8,749 nt of DNA from Acetobacteraceae bacterium (GTDB lineage: Bacteria > Pseudomonadota > Alphaproteobacteria > Acetobacterales > Acetobacteraceae). The notes below the pieces were generated by a model. That model searched no databases. It was not told where the DNA came from and saw nothing but the letters and a program-made list of their open reading frames with translations. A program made the position numbers and the translations under genes. This document shows positions 1-5,804 of this stretch, piece after piece (the first letter of the stretch is position 1; each line of letters begins with the position of its first letter). The stretch spans positions 1-8,749 of the forward strand of contig JASHVY010000341.1 in assembly GCA_030044345.1 (NCBI GenBank), in the 5' to 3' direction.

Positions 1-600
1 CAGCCCGTAGGAATAGCAATCCCCGCCCCAGGTGATGCGCCGGCAGGCCGATTGCAGGCGGGAGAAGCGCGCGGCCTCTTCCGGGCCGAACATTTCGGGC
101 AGCGTGCAGGAAAGCTCGGTCGCGCCAAGGCTGGCGCAGGGCCGGCAGCCGGCATGGCCGCCGAACGGGCCGGAAAAGCGGGTCCTCTGACCGGCAAGCC
201 CGATCCAGCGTTCGCCGGTGACCGGCTGGTCGATCAGGCCGAAGATCGGGCGGCCGGCATCGAGCAGCGCGATCAGCGTGCCGAAGAGCGGGCGGCCGGT
301 GATGAAGGCGCGCGTGCCGTCGATCGGGTCGAGCACCCAGCAGAAACGCGCGTCCGGCCGTTCATGGCCGAGCTCCTCCCCGAGCAGGCCATGATCCGGG
401 AAGCGTTCGGCGAGCACGACGCGCATGGCTTGCTCGGCCGCGCGGTCGGCCAGGGTCACGGGGCTCTGGTCCGCCTTCTGCTCGACCGCGAGGGGCGCGC
501 GGAAATAGGGCCGGATGGCCGCGCCGGCCGCCGCCGCGGCAGCCTCGCCGGCCGCCACCAGGGAATCGGCAGCCGGGGAATCGGCGGAAGAAATGCTCAA
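1..600 (-). CDS. hisN: Histidinol-phosphatase / inositol monophosphatase family, 3' end outside window
   Basis: Reading the minus strand from 600 to the window edge gives 200 uninterrupted codons of an inositol-monophosphatase-fold enzyme. The family's metal-binding motifs are visible: LGEE at about residues 73-76 and DPIDGT at 91-96, the latter followed by RAFITGRPLFGTLIALL. That wording resembles HisN, the phosphatase that removes phosphate from L-histidinol phosphate in histidine synthesis, more than SuhB or CysQ. Family members are about 260 residues, so the last 60 or so, including the second acidic metal site, lie outside the window. No ATG fits the N-terminus. I chose TTG at 600, 13 bases after the cytochrome c stop; GTG at 558 is the alternative, and neither has a convincing Shine-Dalgarno sequence. 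Close spacing suggests co-transcription with the cytochrome gene. Substrate is inferred from similarity; another IMPase-family substrate is possible. Confidence 0.85.
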   Translation of the reverse strand, partial: MSISSADSPAADSLVAAGEAAAAAAGAAIRPYFRAPLAVEQKADQSPVTLADRAAEQAMRVVLAERFPDHGLLGEELGHERPDARFCWVLDPIDGTRAFITGRPLFGTLIALLDAGRPIFGLIDQPVTGERWIGLAGQRTRFSGPFGGHAGCRPCASLGATELSCTLPEMFGPEEAARFSRLQSACRRITWGGDCYSYGL

Positions 601-613
601 GAGAATTAGAGAG

Positions 614-1276
614 TTATGGCTTCGCAGGCGCCGGGGCGGAGTTGGCGGGCGCCGGCGCAGCCGCCTTGCCAGGGGATTGAGCCGGGGATGGAGCCGGGGA
701 CGCAGCAGGGGCCGCGGCAGGCTTGGCCGGCGCCGCTGCCGGCAGCGGCACGAGGTGCGGAGCGAGCGTGCGGAGGAAGGCGATCACATCCGCGCGAGTC
801 TGCGTCTGGGGGATCCCGGCGAAGGTCATCAGCGTGCCGGGCGCGACCGCCTGCGGGTTGAACAGCCAGAGATTGAGGTTGTGGTAGGTCCAGGTCCCGC
901 CCAGGCCCTTGAGCGCCGAGGAATAATTGAAGCCGGCGACCGAGGCGCGCGGGCGGCCGACCACGCCATAGAGATCGGGGCCGATCTTGGCGCCGGCACC
1001 GGCCGCGTAGTTATGGCAGGCGGCGCAGACTTCCTCGACGAACGCCTGCCCCTTCTTCACATCGGCGGTGCGAAGAAGCAACGCGATCGAGGGCACCGGC
1101 GCGGGCTTGGCGGCGGCCGGCTGGCTCGCCTGCTCGGCCTGCATCGCGATCTGGAGGACCGGCTTGGATAGCTCGGTCGGGCTCACCACCGCCTCCGCGA
1201 TGAAGCCGGCGAGCATAAAGACGATGCCGGCCACCAGCACGGCGGCGATGATCTTGTTGACCTCCAAGCTGTCCAT
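614..1276 (-). CDS. Membrane-anchored class I cytochrome c (CycM-like)
   Basis: The product is 220 residues. The ATG at 1276 is preceded by GGACGGGAAG at a suitable distance; the frame stays open to 1399, but that extension has no membrane or domain character. Residues 9-31 form an uncleaved hydrophobic N-terminal anchor, followed by an Ala/Pro linker. The haem site is CAACH (C84, C87, H88) and M150 in GTLMTFAGI is the likely sixth ligand. The segment GPDLYGVVGR and the C-terminal helix RADVIAFLRTLA are typical of mitochondrial-type cytochrome c and c2. Residues from about 173 to the end are almost entirely Pro, Ala, Lys and Ser, an extra tail beyond the fold. The anchor opening MDSLEVNKI resembles CycM, which carries electrons from the bc1 complex to an aa3 oxidase in rhizobia; that role here is inferred. 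It lies upstream of hisN on the same strand. Confidence 0.93.
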   Translation of the reverse strand: MDSLEVNKIIAAVLVAGIVFMLAGFIAEAVVSPTELSKPVLQIAMQAEQASQPAAAKPAPVPSIALLLRTADVKKGQAFVEEVCAACHNYAAGAGAKIGPDLYGVVGRPRASVAGFNYSSALKGLGGTWTYHNLNLWLFNPQAVAPGTLMTFAGIPQTQTRADVIAFLRTLAPHLVPLPAAAPAKPAAAPAASPAPSPAQSPGKAAAPAPANSAPAPAKP

Positions 1277-1354
1277 GCGATGCTTCCCGTCCGATCGTGT
1301 CGCGCGCCGAATAGGAAGAGCCTCCGGGCGACATTGCGCCTCGGCCCATCTCCC

Positions 1355-1379
1355 CCCTAAGGTGCGGCGCAGCTTAGGG
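1355..1379. promoter_or_regulatory. 25-base dyad, possible operator between cytochrome c and pheA
   Basis: The arms CCCTAAG (1355-1361) and CTTAGGG (1373-1379) are perfect inverted repeats. Inside them, after one G/G mismatch, TGC (1363-1365) pairs with GCA (1369-1371) around the centre GGC. The dyad sits in the 166-base gap between two divergent genes, 63 bases before the pheA start and 78 before the cytochrome c start. There is no adjacent T-run, so it does not look like a terminator. A binding site for a dimeric regulator is plausible, but I recognise no known operator. I could not identify convincing -35/-10 boxes elsewhere in this gap. Confidence 0.35.
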
Positions 1380-1442
1380 AAACCATTGGCTTGCTTCAAC
1401 CCGCGCTCTGCCGGAGCCGGGTGCTCTCCCGATGATGGCAGA

Positions 1443-2294
1443 ATGACCCGCTCGATCGCCTTTCACTCGATCGCCTTCCAGGGGCGCCCCGGCGCCTATT
1501 CCGACCTCGCCTGCCGGACCGCCTCTCCGGGGCTGCGCACGATTCCCTGCGAAGGCTTCGAGGATGTGATCGAGATGGTGCGCGAGGGGCGCGCCGATCT
1601 CGCCATGCTGCCCTGCGAGAACAGCCTCGCCGGCCGGGTGCCCGATATCCACCACCTCCTGCCGGAGAGCGGGCTCTACGTGATCGGCGAGCATTTCCAG
1701 AGGGTGGAGCACTGCCTGCTCGCGCCGAAGGGGGCGCGGCTTTCCGATGTCCGCCGCGTGCATTCGCATGCGGTGGCGCTCGGCCAGGTGCGAAGGCTGC
1801 TCCGGGAGCTGCATCTCGAGCCGGTCGTCGAGGCCGATACCGCGGGCTCGGCGGCGCTGGTGGCGGAATGGAACCGGCGCGAGGATGCGGCGATCGCCTC
1901 TTCGCTCGCCGCCGAGATCTATGGCCTCGAAATCCTGCGCCGCAATGTCGAGGATGCCGCGCACAACACCACCCGTTTCTACGTGATGGCCGCGCGCCCC
2001 GAGACCCCGCCGCCGGACGCCGTTTCGGTGATGACGACCTTCGTGTTCCGGGTCAGAAATGTTCCGGCCGCGCTCTACAAGGCGCTCGGCGGATTCGCCA
2101 CCAACGGCGTGAACATGACCCGGCTCGAAAGCTATATGCTGAACGGGCAGTTCGCGGCCACGCAGTTCCTCTGTGATGTCGAAGGCCACCCGGAGCAGTC
2201 GGCACTGCGCAATGCGCTCGAGGAGCTTTCGTTCTTCTCGCGTGAGGTGCGCGTGCTCGGCGTCTACCCGACCGCGCCGGCCCGCAAAGGCTAG
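1443..2294 (+). CDS. pheA: Prephenate dehydratase with C-terminal ACT domain
   Basis: The 283-residue protein converts prephenate to phenylpyruvate, the branch step to phenylalanine. The catalytic PDT domain spans roughly residues 6-185, with FQGRPGAYSDLA at 12-23, PCENS at 57-61 (commonly PIENS), HSHAVALGQ at 107-115 and the catalytic NTTRF at 175-179. An ACT domain follows at about 196-278, with VPAALYKAL from 207 and LESYM at 228-232, where phenylalanine would bind for feedback inhibition. There is no chorismate mutase domain, so this is the monofunctional type, at normal length. The ATG at 1443 is chosen because homology begins a few residues later; the frame is open upstream to 1068, but that stretch overlaps the divergent cytochrome gene and shows no domain. 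Its ribosome-binding site is weak. The TAG stop (2292-2294) overlaps the first bases of repeat unit A. It converges on the lipoprotein gene. Confidence 0.95.
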   Translation: MTRSIAFHSIAFQGRPGAYSDLACRTASPGLRTIPCEGFEDVIEMVREGRADLAMLPCENSLAGRVPDIHHLLPESGLYVIGEHFQRVEHCLLAPKGARLSDVRRVHSHAVALGQVRRLLRELHLEPVVEADTAGSAALVAEWNRREDAAIASSLAAEIYGLEILRRNVEDAAHNTTRFYVMAARPETPPPDAVSVMTTFVFRVRNVPAALYKALGGFATNGVNMTRLESYMLNGQFAATQFLCDVEGHPEQSALRNALEELSFFSREVRVLGVYPTAPARKG

Positions 2295-2351
2295 AGCGTG
2301 ATGACCGAAGATGGAATCACCGGAGGTCTGAATCACGCGAGAAAACAAACA
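2292..2351 (+). repeat. Long repeat unit A (first of tandem pair)
   Basis: This 60-base unit begins TAGAGCGTGATGACCGAA and ends GCGAGAAAACAAACA. It is followed directly by unit B, which differs at two internal positions (GATGG/GGTGG and CCGGAGG/CCGTAGG) and at the last few bases. The ends GCGTGAT and ATCACGC are inverted repeats, and GACC/GGTC pair inside them. The first T of the unit is the first base of the pheA stop codon. The minus-strand reading is open across both units because the period is a multiple of three, but I treat that as chance rather than coding. Confidence 0.9.
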
Positions 2352-2412
2352 TAGAGCGTGATGACCGAAGGTGGAATCACCGTAGGTCTGAATCACGCGA
2401 GAAAACAAAGCA
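2352..2412 (+). repeat. Long repeat unit B (second of tandem pair)
   Basis: This unit is a near copy of unit A. Its fold is better than A's: GCGTGAT/ATCACGC outside, GACC/GGTC next, a GAA/GTA internal loop, then GGTG/CACC closed by a GAAT loop. Its last 15 bases (2398-2412, CGAGAAAACAAAGCA) are the constant tail that precedes the terminal hairpin at 2413. The same order of long unit, tail and hairpin is found in reverse at 4192-4295. Confidence 0.9.
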
Positions 2413-2443
2413 AGAGCGCGATGACCGAAAATCATCGCGCTCT
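2398..2443 (-). terminator. Terminal hairpin C of repeat family; likely terminator of the lipoprotein gene
   Basis: The arms AGAGCGCGATGA (2413-2424) and TCATCGCGCTCT (2432-2443) are perfect complements over 12 bases with a 7-base loop, CCGAAAA. Read on the minus strand, the direction of the lipoprotein gene that stops at 2468, the hairpin is followed at once by TTGCTTTGTTTTCTCG. This is the pattern of an intrinsic terminator, 24 bases after that gene's stop. For pheA, arriving on the plus strand, there is no T-run after the stem, so it would act mainly on minus-strand transcripts. Confidence 0.6.
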
Positions 2444-2467
2444 AAGCCGCGGAGTAGCTTCCCTCCC

Positions 2468-2743
2468 TCACGGATTCGCCGGCTGCACCGGCTCGACCCC
2501 GCCGGGCACCGCGAGTCCCTTGTCCTGCAGGCAGCGGAGCGTCGCCTGGCGCAGCAAGTACTGGAGCTGGCCTTGCGAGCCCAGGTTGGCGCTGGAACTC
2601 TGCATCATCTGGATTCTCAGCGCGCGCACCTGCGGATCACTATAGGCCTGCTGGCGGCAGAGAGCCTCGGGCGAATTGTCGCTCGACGCACAGGCAGCAG
2701 GCAGCAGCAGGGCCACCAGAAGCGCAAGGACTCGAAGCTTCAT
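2468..2743 (-). CDS. Small putative lipoprotein, function unknown
   Basis: This encodes 91 residues. The N-terminus is a lipoprotein-type signal: MKLR, a hydrophobic run, then LPAAC with C18 as the probable lipidated cysteine. Proline at -3 of the lipobox is not the consensus residue, so a conventional signal peptide is possible. The mature part has two further cysteines, C29 and C71, which could form a disulfide, and a short charged and Gln-rich helical-looking region between them. The end GGVEPVQPANP is Pro-rich. The start at 2743 is supported by AGAGG with 8 bases of spacing. I recognise no domain. Small lipoproteins with a similar SPEALCRQQAY...CL pattern are, from memory, common uncharacterised proteins in alphaproteobacteria. 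The gene is bracketed by inverted copies of the repeat (2398-2443 and 2759-2803), and the right one nearly touches its ribosome-binding site. Confidence 0.75.
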   Translation of the reverse strand: MKLRVLALLVALLLPAACASSDNSPEALCRQQAYSDPQVRALRIQMMQSSSANLGSQGQLQYLLRQATLRCLQDKGLAVPGGVEPVQPANP

Positions 2744-2758
2744 TCCGCATTCCTCTCG

Positions 2759-2809
2759 GAGCGTGATGATTTTCGGTCATCACGCTCTTGCTTTGTTTTC
2801 TCGATCAAT
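2759..2809 (+). repeat. Short repeat copy E1: hairpin plus T-rich tail
   Basis: The arms GAGCGTGATGA (2759-2769) and TCATCACGCTC (2777-2787) are perfect complements around the loop TTTTCGG. A G-T pair at 2758/2788 would extend them. The tail TTGCTTTGTTTTCTCG (2788-2803) and then ATCAAT follow. From GCTTTG to ATCAAT the sequence is identical to copy E2 at 6357-6376, after which the two diverge, which marks one boundary of the element. The hairpin plus T-rich tail would terminate plus-strand transcripts, but no plus-strand gene ends just before it. It lies in the 208-base divergent gap, 15 bases upstream of the lipoprotein start. Confidence 0.85.
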
Positions 2810-2834
2810 AGCATCCGGAGCGGGGCGGAGAAGA

Positions 2835-2907
2835 GACACGGGGCGCGACCGGCGCGCCGGTGTCCTCGGGTCGGGAGAGCCATGAGTCCTTTTGACTTCC
2901 CGACTCG
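2835..2907 (+). other. Two successive hairpins upstream of the antiporter gene
   Basis: First, GACAC (2835-2839) and GGCGCG (2842-2847) pair with CGCGCC (2853-2858) and GTGTC (2860-2864), with a small GG/G internal loop. Second, CGGGTCGGGA (2867-2876) pairs with TCCCGACTCG (2898-2907), allowing one G-T pair, and encloses AGTC (2885-2888)/GACT (2894-2897). If the antiporter transcript starts before 2835, its leader would be strongly structured. I do not recognise a known riboswitch, and the first stem contains the palindrome CCGGCGCGCCGG, which GC-rich DNA can produce by chance. Confidence 0.35.
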
Positions 2908-2951
2908 TTTCCCCCTTCCCTGCCGGCGGCGGCAAAGGACGAGGGGAAAGG

Positions 2952-4205
2952 ATGGCGGGAGACGTGCCGATGGTCACCGACATGGCGGTGGCAGCCGGGC
3001 GCATGGCCATGCACGATGCGCACGAGACCATCCTGCTCGCGGGCGGGCTCGTCATCCTGAGCATCCTGGCCGCGATCGCCTCGCGCCGCATCGGCGCGCC
3101 GATGCTGCTCGCCTTCCTCGCCCTCGGCATGCTGGCGGGCGAGGATGGCCCGCTCGGCATCGCTTTCAGCGATTACGCCACCTCCTACCTGATCGGCAGC
3201 ATCGCGCTGGCGGTGATCCTCTTCGAAGGCGGCCTCAAGACGCCGGTCTCGATGCTCCGGGAAGCCTTCTGGCCCTCGCTCGTGCTGGCCACGCTCGGCG
3301 TCGCCGTCACCGCCGCGGTTGTCGGGGCGGTCGTCGCCGTGCTCGACGGCCTGCCGCTCGTGCCTTCCCTCCTCGCCGGCGCCGTGGTCGCGCCGACGGA
3401 CGCGGCAGCCGTCGCGGTCCTTCTCCGCTCTCCGGGAACGATGATCCCGAAGCGGCTGAGCGCGCTGCTCGAGGTGGAGTCCGGCCTCAATGATCCGATG
3501 TCGGTCTTCCTGACCTTCCTGCTCATCCACCTCATCATCGCGCCGGGCACGCTCGGCGCGCTCGGCGCGATGGCCCTTTTCCTCGAAGCGATGCTCGGCG
3601 GCGCCCTGCTCGGGCTCGCCGGCGGCTGGCTGATCGGCCATGCGATGCGCCTTCTCCCGCTCGAGCCCGCGCTCGCAACCGTGTTTCTCCTCGGCGCGGC
3701 GCTCGGGCTGTTCGGCCTGGCCCAGCTCGTCGGGGCGAGCGGCTTTCTCGCCGTCTATCTGGCTGGAATTCTCACCCGCGCCCTCGCCAGCCCGACCGAA
3801 TCCGGCGACATCGCGCCATTTTTCGAAAGCATGGCCTGGCTCTCCCAGGTCGTCCTTTTCCTGATGCTCGGCCTCCTGGCCACGCCGCATCTTCTGCCGT
3901 CCTATATTCCGGGCGCGATCGGCGGGGCCGCGGCGCTCATCTTCCTCGCCCGTCCGGTGGCGGTTTTCGCAACCCTCCTGCCGTTCCGCTTTTCCTGGCG
4001 CGAGGCCGCCTTCAGCTCATGGGTGGGCCTGCGCGGCGCCGTCCCGATCTATCTCAGCATCATCCCGGCTCTGGGCGACCCCGAGCGCGGCAGCAACCTC
4101 TTCGCCAGCATCTTCATCGTCGTCATTCTCTCGCTCGTGGTGCAGGGCTGGACCGTGGGTCTCTCCGCGCGCCTGCTCGGCTTCTCGGGCTCGAGAGCGG
4201 GATGA
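2952..4205 (+). CDS. CPA1-family cation/proton antiporter, NhaP2-like, lacking a cytoplasmic regulatory domain
   Basis: This is a 417-residue inner-membrane protein made almost wholly of hydrophobic helices. CPA1 signatures are present: GMLAGEDGPLGI near 59-70, LFEGGLKT at 90-97, APTD with D150, ESGLNDP with N180-D181 (the ion-binding pair of this family) and GLRGAVPI at 359-366. The sequence is closest in style to the K+/H+ antiporters of the NhaP2/CvrA group, which export potassium or sodium in exchange for protons. E. coli NhaP2 is about 578 residues and has a cytoplasmic TrkA-C-type tail; this protein stops after the last helix, so direct nucleotide or ion sensing is unlikely. The ATG at 2952 follows GAGGGG by 5 bases. 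An upstream in-frame ATG at 2892 lies in a hairpin and lacks such a site. Ion specificity is not shown. The TGA stop lies within an inverted repeat (4192-4235). Confidence 0.92.
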   Translation: MAGDVPMVTDMAVAAGRMAMHDAHETILLAGGLVILSILAAIASRRIGAPMLLAFLALGMLAGEDGPLGIAFSDYATSYLIGSIALAVILFEGGLKTPVSMLREAFWPSLVLATLGVAVTAAVVGAVVAVLDGLPLVPSLLAGAVVAPTDAAAVAVLLRSPGTMIPKRLSALLEVESGLNDPMSVFLTFLLIHLIIAPGTLGALGAMALFLEAMLGGALLGLAGGWLIGHAMRLLPLEPALATVFLLGAALGLFGLAQLVGASGFLAVYLAGILTRALASPTESGDIAPFFESMAWLSQVVLFLMLGLLATPHLLPSYIPGAIGGAAALIFLARPVAVFATLLPFRFSWREAAFSSWVGLRGAVPIYLSIIPALGDPERGSNLFASIFIVVILSLVVQGWTVGLSARLLGFSGSRAG

Positions 4206-4250
4206 GATCGCTCGCGCTCCTCCATCCCGCTCTCGCTATTTGTTTTCTCG
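4192..4250 (+). terminator. Likely intrinsic terminator of the antiporter gene; diverged terminal hairpin of the repeat family
   Basis: CGAGAGCGGGATG (4192-4204) pairs perfectly over 13 bases with CATCCCGCTCTCG (4223-4235); the loop is 18 bases. It is followed by CTATTTGTTTTCTCG. The arm AGAGCGGGATG differs from the family's AGAGCGTGATG at one position, and the partner base has changed to match. The tail is the family tail with two extra bases. The left arm contains the last codons and the TGA stop (4203-4205) of the antiporter, so a ribosome finishing translation would compete with the fold. Confidence 0.65.
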
Positions 4251-4295
4251 CGTGATTCAGACCTCCGGTGTCCCCACCTCCGGTCATCACGCTCT
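4239..4295 (-). repeat. Long repeat unit D, inverted relative to A and B
   Basis: Read on the minus strand, this starts AGAGCGTGATGACCGGAGG and ends GCGAGAAAACAAA, matching units A and B. It folds as GCGTGAT/ATCACGC, GACC/GGTC, a GGA/GGA internal loop, GGTG/CACC and a GGGA (GNRA-type) tetraloop. Compared with unit B in the aligned core, all five differences fall in the internal loop or the tetraloop. It sits between the antiporter terminator and gltX, ending 52 bases before the gltX start. An ATG within it opens a false N-terminal extension of gltX. Confidence 0.88.
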
Positions 4296-4347
4296 CGCGG
4301 GGAGGCCGCCTCGCACGGTTGAGTGCCTTGGATTAGAAGCCGTCACC

Positions 4348-5736
4348 GTGACCGTCCGCACCCGCTTCGCCCCGAGCCCGACCGGCATGCTGCATATCGG
4401 CAGCGCCCGCACGGCTCTCTTCAACCACCTCTTCAGCCGCCATCACGGCGGCACCTATCTGCTCCGGATCGAGGATACCGACCGGGCCCGCAACACCGAG
4501 GCCGCCATCCGCGCCATCCTCGAAGGGCTCGAATGGCTCGGCCTCATGCCGGACGAGCCGCCGCTCTTCCAATCCACGCGGGAAGCCCGCCATGCCGAGG
4601 TGGCCCGCGCGCTGCTCGCCGCCGGCCGGGCCTATCTCTGCTTCTGCACACCCGAGGAGCTCGCCGCGATGCGCGAGAAGGCGCTCGCCGAAGGCCGGCC
4701 GCCCCGCTACGACGGGCGCTGGCGCGACCGCGACCCGGCGGAGGCGCCGCCCGGCATCCGGCCCGCGATCCGCCTCAAGGCGCCTCGCGAAGGGGAGACG
4801 ATCGTCGAGGATCTCGTTCAGGGCACGGTGCGCGTCGCCAATGCCGAGCTCGACGACATGATCATCCTGCGCGGAGACGGCACACCCACCTATCAGCACG
4901 CGGTCGTGGTGGACGATCACGACATGGGCATCACCCATGTCATCCGCGGCGATGATCACCTCACCAATGCCTTCCGCCAGATGCAGATCTATCAGGCGAT
5001 GGGGTGGGCGCCGCCCCGATTCGCGCATATTCCGCTGATCCATGGCCCGGACGGAGCGAAGCTCTCCAAGCGGCATGGCGCGCAGAGCGTGGTCGAGTTC
5101 CGTGAGCAGGGCTTTCTTCCCGAAGCGCTCTGCAACTATCTGCTGCGGCTCGGCTGGGGCCATGGCGATGCCGAGGTGCTGTCGCGGGATGAGGCGATCC
5201 GGCTCTTCGATCTCGACGGCGTCGGCCGCGCCCCGAGCCGGATGGATTACGCGAAGCTCACCCATCTCAATGCCGTCTGGATCCGCCAGGCGGATGACGA
5301 GCGGCTCATCGCAGAGGTGGCGGAGCGGCGCGGGCATGAGGGTCCGCTGACGCCGGACGTCCAGGCACGCCTCCGGGCCTTGATGCCGGCGCTCAAGGAG
5401 CGGGCGCGGACACTGAACGATCTCGCATCCTCGGCCGCCTTTCTCGTGCGTCCGCCGGCTCAGCCGCTGGAGGCGAAGGCGGCCTCGCTGCTCGCGCCTC
5501 CGGCACGGAAGATGCTGGAAGAGCTCGCAACCGTGCTCGCGAAAACGGAATTCACGCCCGCTTCCCTCGATGCGGCCTTGCGGGAATTCGCCGCCTCGCA
5601 CGGGGAAAAACTGGGCAGCGTGGCGCAGCCGCTGCGCGTCGCCCTCACGGGCGCAACCTCGAGCCCGCCGATCGACGCGGTGCTCGTGGCACTCGGACGG
5701 GAAGAAGCGATCGCGCGAATTCGCATGATTCTCTGA
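4348..5736 (+). CDS. gltX: Glutamate--tRNA ligase (GluRS)
   Basis: This 462-residue class I aminoacyl-tRNA synthetase charges tRNA(Glu), and in many alphaproteobacteria also tRNA(Gln) before amidation by GatCAB. RFAPSPTGMLHIGS at residues 6-19 holds the HIGH-type ATP-binding motif (HIGS at 16-19). RIEDTDR follows at 40-46, and KLSKR at 238-242 is the KMSKS-type loop. The C-terminal third is the helical anticodon-binding domain. Length is normal for the family. I chose GTG at 4348 because the product then begins MTVRTRFAPSPTG, the usual position. The frame opens earlier, at an ATG at 4240, but those 36 extra codons are translated repeat and have no family counterpart. The upstream ribosome-binding site is modest (GGATTAGAAG). 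Alphaproteobacteria often carry two GluRS paralogues; I cannot tell which this is. The CHRD gene follows 68 bases later. Confidence 0.95.
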   Translation: MTVRTRFAPSPTGMLHIGSARTALFNHLFSRHHGGTYLLRIEDTDRARNTEAAIRAILEGLEWLGLMPDEPPLFQSTREARHAEVARALLAAGRAYLCFCTPEELAAMREKALAEGRPPRYDGRWRDRDPAEAPPGIRPAIRLKAPREGETIVEDLVQGTVRVANAELDDMIILRGDGTPTYQHAVVVDDHDMGITHVIRGDDHLTNAFRQMQIYQAMGWAPPRFAHIPLIHGPDGAKLSKRHGAQSVVEFREQGFLPEALCNYLLRLGWGHGDAEVLSRDEAIRLFDLDGVGRAPSRMDYAKLTHLNAVWIRQADDERLIAEVAERRGHEGPLTPDVQARLRALMPALKERARTLNDLASSAAFLVRPPAQPLEAKAASLLAPPARKMLEELATVLAKTEFTPASLDAALREFAASHGEKLGSVAQPLRVALTGATSSPPIDAVLVALGREEAIARIRMIL

Positions 5737-5804
5737 AGGCTCGGTTTTCTGCGCGACGCCCTGTGCTAAACTTCGCGCCGCCAACCTCCTCAGGAGAGAG
5801 CGTC

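Noticed and set aside
515..1171. Plus-strand Arg/Gly-rich frame
   Set aside because: Its RGRSRGRG-like repeats are the complement of the Pro/Ala tail codons of the cytochrome c gene.
1068..1442. N-terminal extension of PheA from 1068
   Set aside because: The added 125 residues overlap the divergent cytochrome c gene and have no chorismate mutase or other domain; PheA homology begins right after 1443.
1374..2435. Minus-strand open frame of 353 codons opposite pheA
   Set aside because: It is the shadow of pheA on the other strand plus translated repeats at its start. It has no domain, and its Arg/His/Gly-rich composition is typical of an antisense frame in GC-rich DNA.
2292..2443. CRISPR array from the tandem 60-base repeats
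   Set aside because: There are no unique spacers between repeats, only two full units, and the same sequence is dispersed at other loci.
2398..2803. Composite transposon or insertion sequence around the lipoprotein gene
   Set aside because: No transposase is present, no target duplication is visible, and the same element occurs singly elsewhere. The inverted bracket is kept as an observation only.
2835..2907. Known riboswitch upstream of the antiporter
   Set aside because: The stems do not match any riboswitch consensus I can recall, so only structure is reported.
2805..3890. Minus-strand open frame of 361 codons opposite the antiporter
   Set aside because: It is charged, low-complexity antisense of a clear membrane transporter; the plus-strand frame has all family motifs.
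4333..5784. Minus-strand open frame of 483 codons opposite gltX
   Set aside because: It is antisense to a fully recognisable GluRS and shows no domain; long antisense frames are expected at this GC content.
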